From Liolophura sinensis (lineage: Eukaryota; Mollusca; Polyplacophora; Chitonida; Chitonidae): 64,000 nt of DNA. Positions 57,901-64,000 of the stretch are shown here, piece by piece. The DNA lies in assembly GCF_032854445.1 (NCBI RefSeq), contig NC_088307.1, positions 18,116,017 through 18,180,016 of the forward strand, written 5' to 3'. Position 1 is the stretch's first letter. Each line of letters begins with the position of its first letter. The position numbers and the translations under genes are program-made. The notes below the pieces were generated by a model, which was not told the DNA's origin, made no database searches, and saw only the letters and a program-made list of their open reading frames with translations.

Positions 57901-60749
57901 TAGGTAAAACGGTGTGACAGGGTATTACCAGTTACATCATGAATCAGTGATAGGATTGACTTAGTGATAGGATTGACTCAGTGATAGGACTGACTCATTG
58001 ATAGGATTGGCTCATTGATAGGATACGGAAACACATAACACCTCGCCCAATATGAGGATTACTGAAACCAACCATTGCGATATGCTATCACTGAGTAACT
58101 GTAACCAATTTATCCTGCAAAAGACCCACCAATTTAGCAAATAAGACCAATGTATATGTGAATCGTTTCAGCAATGTGACAAATGTTTTTGCACTGGAAT
58201 AAAGGGAGATAACCTAGTCAGCAGCTATATGACATTAGCTGCAAGATAAGGGAATATACACGTCCCCGACCTGACTGTTGCTGTCCAATGAAAACGTAGT
58301 GTTTTCTTTGATGTCGGATATAAAGTTATCTTCCCTGTCTGTAGGACATCACACTCTCACTTATATTTCAAAATACATGTACGTCACCAAATACATGTAC
58401 CACACCACATTTCAAGGACATACAAAGGGGTCTTTCAAATCATTAAAAATCAATGATGTGATATTGAGTAAATAAATAGGTATTATGACTTAATTGTTAA
58501 TTTGAACAGTGCTTTCTCCAGTAAAAGTCATATTACAAAGCTGTAATATATTCCTTGTAGCCGAGCCATCTGAATGTTGACAATTAAAATCATGCTGAAG
58601 CATAATAATTTTATCTATGCTCTATGTCTGGATTTTTAGTGTAGGCTCACCTGCAAAACACAAAATGTAAGTGGGAAGGTCTGACAGCAACCTGCGGATG
58701 GTTGTGGGTTTCCCCCGGGCTCTGCCCAGTTTCCACCCGCCATAATGCTGGCCTCTGTCTCATAAGTGAAACATTCTTGAGTACAGCATAAAACACCAAT
58801 TAAACAAATAAATTAATAAAATAAAATAAATTACAAAATAAAACTGTTGCTACCAAATGTCAGAATTATTGGAACAAGTACCATATCTGACCACAAACAG
58901 TTCATCACCTGTCGGAGATTCTTCGTCTTTGTTTTACTTTTTCTCCTCCTGTCTGCAATCTTCGTCCTTTTAATATTTGCATCATCATCCAACACGTTTA
59001 TAACAGAAGCCTCATCATGACGGACAGTCTCGGCCTTTCCTTCCTTTGACTTCTTCTTCTGCTTTTCTTTAACAACATCTTCAGAAGAACTTTCAAAATA
59101 CCGATTGGCTACTCGTGACTTTTTCTAGATTGACAAAAAGAAAAAAAAAGAAAAATATATATATATAAAAATAAACATGCATCAATTTACTTTACTGGTG
59201 CTTTAGAATATTTCACTTACACAAACTAGCAAGGTTTATGAGGAATCGGGAGGAAATTAGGGAAACCACTTCACCTCGCAAGGTACCTGACAAACCTAAT
59301 GACTTAAAGCCTCACCTAAACCCTGGATCTGAACTGCAGAACTAATTGAAGAAAGAACAGTAAACTTCTATTAGCCCTAACCACATGTATCAGAAAATAT
59401 TCATTCAAGTCTTTCTTGCTAAAATTGGAAAGTATATCTTTTTTAGATGGTGGTATGAATTATGGTTTGAAGTGTTCAGTGTGTTACTCAGTTTCACGTG
59501 ATCAGGAATGGAATGATTTGGGAATGGTTAAGAGACACCAATTAAAGGAAGAACCAACTATGAACTTTTCACCATGAGTATCTGAGGAGGGGTTCACTGA
59601 CCAGCAATCGAAGGACAAACATAATCTTTACAATGGCCAATGGTTTAATCATCTGATTTCCCAATGAGCTGATACTACACCGTAAGTTTATTAATGCAGG
59701 GTACTTTAGAAAATGATGAATTCTGGGATATAACAGTCATATATGGGGATCTACGAAGACTAAGGTGCTATTTACATATTGATTTCCGCATAATTTTTCC
59801 CCACAGGCACATGCTTTTGCTGATTTTTCATTGGATAAAAATGAATGCAGAGATGTTCAATTTACATACAAAGAAAAACAACTTAAGTAAGATGTTCTTC
59901 ATTCTAGTCTCTGTCATGCGACGTTGTTATCCATGAGTTTTCTGCGCTCAAGTGTTCGCAGTTCATACATTTCAGAAAGTCATGTTTTGCTTGATTTGAA
60001 AAGCTCTGGGTTTGAACTTTCATCAGGCAGCATGTTGGGTCTGAAGCTGGATGCTTAAACTACTAGAACACTCAGGTTATTTTGAAAGAATGTATTTTGT
60101 TGACGTGTTTAAGACAGCTGAATACAGTAAGGGTTGAATGTGCATGTGCTTGTGTCACATGCTTTTGTCACATGGACTACATCTGAAAAGGTACGTGGGA
60201 AGGTCTTCCAACAATCTGTGGATGGTTGTGGGTTTCCCCCGGGTTCTGCCTGGTTTCTTCCCACCATAATGCTTGTTAATATTAACAAGAAGTTAATATT
60301 CTTGAGTACGGCGTAAAACACCAATCAAATAAATACGTCTAAAAAGAGTCTCATTTAGGGAAGCAAGAATGAATTGACGTAAGTAGTGACGTAGAAAGTT
60401 ACGCGTAAAGAACGCCCTAGTCTTTACAATAGCCCATATATGTGTCAAGTGAAGCTATAAAACATGTGATAAAACATGTGATAATACGTGAACAGGCTAC
60501 CATATGATACATCATTTACATGTACTATGATCTAGATGTTCTCGTTTTGTGGATAGGCTACCAATGGCTTTGCCTGCGTCGTTTACATTGGTGTGAATCA
60601 ATAAGAACACAGGACTGGTCTACAATCAAAGCTGTTTGGGTTTAATGGCCTGAATATCAAGTCACTGTTGTTACCAACGATCCTACCATTACTACAGCAA
60701 AGAAAGTGAGATCTAAATCACCAGTTACAACCTTCACTTTCTTGTCCAT
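42903..60749 (-). CDS. WDR46: WD repeat-containing protein 46 (BING4), 15 exons
   Basis: WDR46 (yeast Utp7) is a nucleolar scaffold of the small-subunit processome needed for 18S rRNA maturation. Exons 5' to 3': 60749-60732 (putative ATG exon, MDKKVK), 59124-58909, 57676-57599, 57283-57174, 56142-56058, 54581-54520, 52738-52634, 51741-51591, 50786-50651, 49159-49060, 46537-46384, 45627-45480, 44643-44549, 43524-43429, 43130-42903. Every GT-AG pair and phase agrees; the total is 1782 bp, 593 residues (human 610). Landmarks: basic N-terminus, [182 protein letters not shown], and a Lys/Arg-rich tail ending LDRFKKKPS. Exon 56142 uses the upstream CGTCAG acceptor; a nearer TTCTAG would bring a stop. 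Only the first exon is uncertain. Confidence 0.94.
43735..44035 (-). repeat. diverged SINE-A-like element
   Basis: TTTATTTCATTGTTGTTTAA tail, CTTAAGAATTTTTCACTCAT, a TGGTGGTCATGTACGGAGGG core, TAAACCACCGACCTTTGGCA, and a minus-strand tRNA-like head near GAGTTGAACCTGCATC. Older than the other copies. Intronic in WDR46. Confidence 0.6.
44672..44936 (-). repeat. SINE-A, full length
   Basis: TTTGTTTATTTATTTTATTG tail, GTGTTTTACGCCGTACTCAA, CAATATTTCACTTATACGAC, CAGCATTATGGCGGGTGGAA, GAAACCCACGGCCATCCGCT, GAAGCCAGCATGAGCTGGAC, GCATTGGTGAGAGACTCCTG, ending with the head ACTGAGCCATGGAGGCCCC. Lies 28 bp from a WDR46 exon. Confidence 0.95.
45093..45215 (-). repeat. SINE-B2 3' fragment
   Basis: CTTGGGATATAACGTCGTAC, TTAACAATTTTCCAGCCATA, TGACAACGAGTAGTCATTAG and TGTGTACATATATTGTGTCT match the other SINE-B2 copies; the head is missing. 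Confidence 0.75.
45971..46253 (-). repeat. SINE-A, full length
   Basis: (TTTA)n tail of about 30 bp, TGATTGGTGTTTTACGCCGT, ACTCAAGAATATTTCACTTA, CAGCATTATAGTGGGTGGAA, GGAAACCCATGACCATCCAC, GAAGCCAGCATTAGCTGGAC, ending at the head with ACTGAGTTACGGAGGCCCC. In a WDR46 intron. Confidence 0.95.
47096..47222 (+). repeat. SINE-A copy, head lost
   Basis: GGCAACCTGCAGATGGTTGT, GGGTTTCCCCCGGCTTCC, CACCATAATGCTGACCGCCG, AATAATCTTGAGTACGCCAT, AAAACACCAATCAAATAAAT. Confidence 0.9.
47616..48172. mobile_element. 557-bp TTAA-flanked MITE, copy 2
   Basis: TTAA at 47616-47619 and 48169-48172. Left end AGGGGAAGAAAATTTAAAT; right end has the matching inverted AAGTTTTCTTCTTC with two changes. Homologous to copy 1 (15010-15564) over the whole length. 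In a WDR46 intron. Confidence 0.88.
48487..48856 (-). repeat. SINE-B1 copy
   Basis: GTGAGTGAGTG tail, CTTGGGGTTTAACATCGTAC, TCAACAATTTTTCAGTCATA, TGACGACGAAGGAAACC, GTGCCTCCTTGTTGCAAGAC, CTGCTTCACTGAGACGCC. The minus-strand tRNA-like head includes GGTGGTAGAGAGTCCGCTTC (box A) and a box B-like GGGTTGAGTC. Homologous to 54783-55128. Confidence 0.85.
49866..50012 (-). repeat. SINE-A copy, head lost
   Basis: TATTTATTTGTTTATTTAAT, TGGTGTTTTACGCCATGCTC, CAGAATATTTCACTTATATG, GGAAACCCACGACCATTCGC, CAGGTTGCTGCAAGACC. Confidence 0.88.
50268..50415 (+). repeat. SINE-A copy, head lost
   Basis: GGATGGTTGTGGGTTTCCCT, CACCATAATGCTGGTTGCCG, TTGTATAAGTGAAATATTCC, TGAGTATGGCGTAAAACACC, AATCAAACAAATAAATAAAT. 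Confidence 0.88.
50887..51012 (-). repeat. SINE-A copy, head lost
   Basis: TTTATTTATTTATTTGATTG, GTGTTTTATGCTATACTGAA, GAATATTTCACTTATATGAC, CATCGTGGTGGGAAGAAACC, CAGACCTTCCCATGTAC. An internal deletion has removed the central block. Confidence 0.85.
51895..52165 (+). repeat. ~50-bp minisatellite, ~5 units
   Basis: Units of CACACTTTCATACTCCTCAC, AGTGYAARCTTCAACAAGTG, AAAATTTCAGA. In a WDR46 intron; the open frame here is a by-product. Confidence 0.8.
53351..53612 (-). repeat. SINE-A, full length
   Basis: TTTATTTTATTTATTTGATT, GGAGTTTTACGCCATGGTGT, CAGCTTTATGGTGGCAGGAA, GGGGAAACCCATGACCAACC, GAAGCCAGCATTAGTTGGAC, CGCATTGGTGAGAGACCCCT, ending at the head CAGCCACGGAGACCCC. Confidence 0.92.
53762..54108 (-). 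repeat. SINE-B2 copy
   Basis: GTGGTTTAAATCTTACTGAA, CCATTTTCAATCATATGACA, GTGTATGTACATATACTGTG, GCCGCCAAAGTGCCGCTGAA, CACCTCACCCAGTCACACTA. The minus-strand tRNA-like head ends near TGGCCAATTGTTAGAACATC, with a box B-like GGGATTAAAATC. Confidence 0.85.
54697..54782 (-). repeat. SINE-A fragment
   Basis: TTATTATTTATTTCATTGAT, ACTATAATGGTGAGAGGAAA, AAAACCCACGATCATCTGCA, GGTTG. It abuts a SINE-B1 copy, suggesting nested insertion. Confidence 0.7.
54783..55128 (-). repeat. SINE-B1 copy
   Basis: GAGAGAGTGAGTGAGTGCTT, GGGGTTTAACATCATACTTA, ACAATTTTTCAGTTATATGA, ATGTAATGAGCCTCCTTGTT. Minus-strand head with CTAGAGCGTCCGCTTCGGGA and a box B-like region near GGATCGAGTC. The closest relative is 48487-48856. 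Confidence 0.88.
55634..55862 (+). repeat. SINE-A, full length
   Basis: Head AGGGTCCTCCGTGGGCGGGG, TGGCGCAATGGCGCAGAAGC, CTCTCACCAATGAGGTTGCC, box B-like GAGGTCAAGTCCAGCTC, GCTGGCTTCCTCTCCTGCCG, GACCATAATGCTGGCCGC, AATATTCTTGAGTATGGCGT, AAAACACCAATCAAATAAAT. A short internal deletion lies before the 3' domain. Confidence 0.93.
56281..56457 (-). repeat. SINE-A copy, most of the head lost
   Basis: TTTATATATTTGTTTGATTA, GTGTCTTATGCCATACTCAA, GAATATTTCACTTATACGAC, GGTTGCTGGCAGACCTTCCC, GAGGAAGCCAGCATGAGGTG. It ends in the head region. Confidence 0.88.
57946..58025 (+). repeat. 17-bp minisatellite, ~5 units
   Basis: Units of GTGATAGGATTGACTCA with single-base variants. Confidence 0.9.
58672..58828 (+). 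repeat. SINE-A copy, head lost
   Basis: GTGGGAAGGTCTGACAGCAA, CCTGCGGATGGTTGTGGGTT, TCCCCCGGGCTCTGCCCAGT, GCCATAATGCTGGCCTCTGT, ACATTCTTGAGTACAGCATA, AAACACCAATTAAACAAATA. Confidence 0.92.
59130..60180. other. WDR46 first intron, little recognised
   Basis: Between the putative first and the second exon of WDR46. 59185-59345 is a diverged SINE-like stretch (GGTGCTTTAGAATATTTCAC then TGACAAACCTAATGACTTAA). No exon was recognised in the rest. Confidence 0.4.
60190..60338 (+). repeat. SINE-A copy, head lost
   Basis: GTACGTGGGAAGGTCTTCCA, GGTTGTGGGTTTCCCCCGGG, TTCTTCCCACCATAATGC, TATTCTTGAGTACGGCGTAA, AACACCAATCAAATAAATA. The CCGCCGTCGTATAAG block is replaced by a short inverted TTAATATTAA stretch. 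Confidence 0.92.
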
Positions 60750-60759
60750 CTTTCCCACG

Positions 60760-61900
60760 TGTGTAGTCAAAACAGGAAGTGGCTGGGGATGACATTTGAG
60801 GGAATTATGGGGAGTGGTTCTCCGCGTTACGATATATTTCGTGTACTTCTGTTTCGTCGGTGAAAATGGAACTGTTTGAATCTTAGAGCATACATACTTA
60901 GGTCTACATCGATATTTTCCAGGGAAATGGTTACATGGAAAATAAAATACATATAATAAAATACAAATTTCAAATAAGGCAAAAATCAATCGAAATATCC
61001 CACATCGGGGAGTAGGGGATATACATTTTTAAACTTCACCCGGAAACGAAAATCATAACCATTTTCATTCATTAGCCCCAATTACATGTTTTCTTGTCAG
61101 AAGAAGCTACATAAGCCTTTGTCTGTCATTTTGCCTGTCGCTTATTTTCTCTATAGATACATAAAAAGAAGAAACAACCCATCTCAAGAAAATCTGAAAG
61201 TCCGCTTTTCGATTCTTTCACTTCTCAATTTGTACAATCCTGCCCACTTGGCGCCCTATTCGGGGTCCATTCGAAGGTTTGTTGTCTGATTCTTTCTTCC
61301 TCGATTTCTTTTTTGATGTCAGGATTCTAAATTCTCTTGAATGATGTAGCGAAGAGAAAATCGTAACATTTTCGTCAGTCGGTCCAATTATACTCCCCCC
61401 CCTCATTCGGTTACTTTGAAGAAGGTACACTGTATGATATCGTCACTTGCAAGTGTAACTTGCTGATGCGGTGATAATCATAACTTTATTATGAATTTCA
61501 GCAGCGGAATTTTGAGTAGAAAACAAACAAGCTTATATGTAGACTGGAAAGACTGCCCTCACCCCACCCTCATTTTATCATCTATCTTGACTGATCGTCG
61601 CCTTCTCTCAGCTGATAGATTTGTCATCCTTGATTTAATTGTGTGGGATCCATTGTATTTTACGGTGACCCATATACGACATTTTCGTTTTTTCTTAACT
61701 TTTGTAACTTTTTCTTAGCTTTCCACCTGGGTGGAAACTCACGTGATACAAGAAGCCTTGGAGGGGAGGGGTGGCTATGACTCATCTGTGATTCTATTTT
61801 ACAAATTTAAATAAGTATTTGAACAGATACGGGAGATAAGTAACAACAAGCCTTGAAAACCCAAAACCTGCACAGGATCTTTGTTTAATGTGAATGTTCT
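60760..61900. other. divergent intergenic region WDR46 / next gene
   Basis: The space between the WDR46 start (60749, minus) and the plus-strand exon at 61913. It probably contains the WDR46 promoter and the 5' exon and promoter of the right-hand gene. No clear TATA box was found. Confidence 0.4.
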
Positions 61901-61912
61901 TTGTGTTTGCAG

Positions 61913-62060
61913 ATGAAGAGAATGCCTGGGTACTCGGGTAGCACCGAGGTAGTGGACAGTGCTGGCAGTGACCATGAGGATGCCATGGGTCAGAATTTGG
62001 TGCACACCCCGCGCAAGAGACGGAGGGATGTTATACCACTTAGTCCTTCAGAACTACCTG
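61913..62060 (+). CDS. exon of unidentified nuclear-type protein (partial)
   Basis: The acceptor GTGTTTGCAG precedes 61913 and a usable donor (CTACCTG then GTTTGT) follows 62060, leaving phase 1. The exon reads MKRMPGYSGSTEVVDSAGSD, then an acidic patch, then NLVHTPRKRRRDVIPLSPSE and LP. The HTPRKRRRD segment looks like a nuclear localisation signal next to Ser/Thr-Pro sites. The frame is open for several codons before the acceptor, so the first ATG could be the start or the exon could be internal. I do not recognise the protein and the next exon was not found in the remaining 2 kb. It runs head-to-head with WDR46; it is not PFDN6, the human neighbour in that position. Confidence 0.45.
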
Positions 62061-62099
62061 GTTTGTACACCAAGTTTGTTGTGTGTTTTTTTGGGTGAG

Positions 62100-62865
62100 G
62101 TGACACTAAAAAATCAAAAAATGGAATAAAGATAAAACTTGAAATTCACCTTTTTAGCTCGCCTGTACGAGCGGAGGCAGTGGCGGTGTCCATTTTGGTT
62201 AGTTTGGCAAGTTTTTGGCCAATCATAGGGTTGCAGTGGCCACCCATAGTACAGAGATAGCCAGTTGTCGGTAGCGATTTACATATCAAAGACCAAGGAA
62301 GTTTTTTTTGCCTTCTAGCCTACATTTCCTCAGCCATTAATGTTCATAGTACATGGTAGCCAAATGCATTTCGCGATTTGCATATCAGAGTCCTCTGCGG
62401 TAATTTGGTGCACGGACTCCTCGGTGTCCTTTTACCACTGTAATGATTTACCACTCATAGCATACAAAGTCACTACTTTGCAGTCCTTACGATAAGCAGT
62501 CATAGTTGTGACGTTATAATAATTCTGGCCTTTCTGGTTGATTAAATGGCAAGACCTTAGCACTATGTGTGTGTGACAGTCAGTCATTCTACGTTATGTG
62601 TGTTTAGAGATTAATCTTTGATCGTATCACATGACTTGAACCCTACGCAGTTGTATGAACTGCTCAATCAGGCAAGCTACTGGTATCCTCTGAATGCCTT
62701 ATTTTGTCCAGTCTTTATATTTTTTATGTTTTGTTCCTGTTTTTCAAGGCTTTTCGATCATGTTTTCAGCGGGAAAATTTACTTTGGCAATCCTCATTTC
62801 CCAAAAATTGGATGATTTTTATACACCGCGCCATTAGGCAGGGCATATAAAGTTTGTATACTATA
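62100..62865. other. intron or intergenic DNA, gene-free
   Basis: Follows the unidentified exon. No further exon was recognised. Confidence 0.35.
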
Positions 62866-63440
62866 CTGTATACTATATAAATAGATATGATTTCGTGTCC
62901 GGGCTGTAACTCCAACAGTTTTCCACATGGAGTTTTAATGTTTAGTGGATACATAGGTACACAGATGACCTCACCTCTCACACTTGTCCGTTTTCTCGGT
63001 TGGTATGGTAACCAGATAAACATTTCCCTATGTATACTATATATATAGATATGATTTTGTGTCTGGGCTATTATTCCAACAGTTTTCCACATAGAATTTT
63101 AATTTTTGGTGGATACATACACAGTTGACGATGTGTCGTGGCTCACATTTGTCCATTTCCGCAGTTGTCAATCAGTTACCAAATTGCCCTTTCCCTATGT
63201 TAACTACATAAATAGATAAGATTTCGTGTCCGGGTTATAACCCCAACAATTTTCTACATAGAATTTTATTTTTTGGTTGATACATAGACATGCTGATGAC
63301 GATGTGTCACGACACATGCTTGTGCATTTCCACAGTTGTCATGGTAACCATATAGCCATTTTCCTTGAATGTACTATATAAATAGATTTGATTTTCGTTT
63401 CCGGTCTACAACTCCAACAATTTTCCACATGAAGCTTGGA
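62866..63440 (+). repeat. ~168-bp tandem repeat, ~3.5 units
   Basis: Units start near 62881, 63046, 63214 and 63381 with ATAGATATGATTTCGTGTCC, then ACTCCAACAGTTTTCCACAT, GGATACATA, GTGTC or GATGAC, CACTTGTCCGTTT-like sequence and TGGTAACCA followed by CATTTCCCTATG. Divergence between units is 10-20 per cent by eye. Confidence 0.88.
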
Positions 63441-63520
63441 TTTGAGGTGGATACCTTTGTCCACTTGCGATCAAGTTTCCCCTCAGGGATTATACTCACT
63501 ACAATGCTGCTGGTAGAAAA

Positions 63521-63793
63521 AGCCCTACTGTATCATGTGACCTGTCAGAGGTGTTAAACAACTATTGTTGATCACATTTACTATGTTATGGACGTCTGGA
63601 AAAAAGTTTTACAAGAAGTAAGTTAGAGTAGATGAACGATGGAGAAAATTGAGAAGCCGAATGTGTATGAACTCACAAAGTTTCTAAAGTAAAGAGGTGT
63701 CATTTGTGCCTCCTGACAAGATATGTGATTGGTAAATTAATGTAAACTAGGTGCCTAACACTTTTTTTACAAGTCACATGATAGAGTAGGGCT
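63521..63793. mobile_element. 273-bp inverted-repeat MITE, copy 2
   Basis: Left end AGCCCTACTGTATCATGTGA, right end TCACATGATAGAGTAGGGCT: a 21-bp terminal inverted repeat with one mismatch. Homologous to 21681-21911, including GATGGAGAAAATT and GAGGTGTCATTTGTGCC. No clear target duplication. Confidence 0.85.
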
Positions 63794-63889
63794 GTTCTTA
63801 CGACAAGAGTTTAAACTCGAAACTTCCCGATTGTTTATTCATTATCGTGAAGGAGGAGCGTATTTATATATTTTTTAATGTACTGAAGC

Positions 63890-63956
63890 TGCAGTCGTAT
63901 AAGTGAAATATTCTTCAGTACGGCGTAAAACATCAATCAAAAAAATAAATAAATGT
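63890..63956 (+). repeat. SINE-A 3' fragment
   Basis: GCAGTCGTATAAGTGAAATA, TTCTTCAGTACGGCGTAAAA, CATCAATCA and an AAATAAATAAAT tail. Confidence 0.85.
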
Positions 63957-64000
63957 ACTGTTACTTATGTATTTATATACTTTTCTGCACTACTCTTGTT

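Overview
The window is animal nuclear DNA. Coding sequence is split into short exons by GT-AG introns, intergenic and intronic DNA is AT-rich, and it is crowded with tRNA-derived SINEs, small inverted-repeat transposons and minisatellites. The commonest SINE, whose 3' end carries TTGAGTACG and GTAAAACACCAATCAAATAA, is of a kind I associate with mollusc and other lophotrochozoan genomes. A marine mollusc or brachiopod-like animal is my best guess; no species can be named from the sequence alone.

Left part (1-8,200): RPS18 on the plus strand (exons from 709 to 2989, initiator exon not found), then a truncated SINE and a roughly 80-bp minisatellite, then a gene-poor stretch with one 180-bp duplication. 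Middle part (8,295-26,507): a five-exon minus-strand gene of the dimethylarginine dimethylaminohydrolase (DDAH) family. It keeps the substrate-binding residues but has lost both the catalytic cysteine and the catalytic histidine. Its 10.8-kb last intron holds a 19-unit ~141-bp satellite with a 708-bp higher-order duplication, several minisatellites and two well-bounded MITEs. Its second intron holds a 39-bp array and three more MITE copies, and its first a 1.15-kb foldback element rich in TGACGTCA.

26,500-42,800 is mostly intergenic: a dead non-LTR reverse transcriptase fragment, an intronless gene (31,701-32,642) for an acidic/basic 313-residue protein starting MGCHSSK (predicted N-myristoylation), a weak candidate for a secreted Cys-rich peptide, a second intronless gene (38,102-38,578, minus) for a 158-residue protein with two RPTK repeats, and a cluster of three unrelated minisatellites. 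42,903-60,749 is WDR46 (BING4) on the minus strand, reconstructed here as 15 exons and 593 residues with all splice phases agreeing. At 61,913 an exon of an unidentified gene starts on the plus strand, head-to-head with WDR46; the window ends in a ~168-bp tandem array.

RPS18 and WDR46 both act in ribosome production (40S subunit; small-subunit processome). In human they lie almost side by side in the extended MHC class II region on 6p21, and DDAH2 lies in the class III region. Their presence within 60 kb here looks like old conserved linkage. The most interesting points are the catalytically dead DDAH, this linkage, the two undescribed intronless proteins, and the repeat families, which include two SINE families that share a 3' domain but have different tRNA heads.
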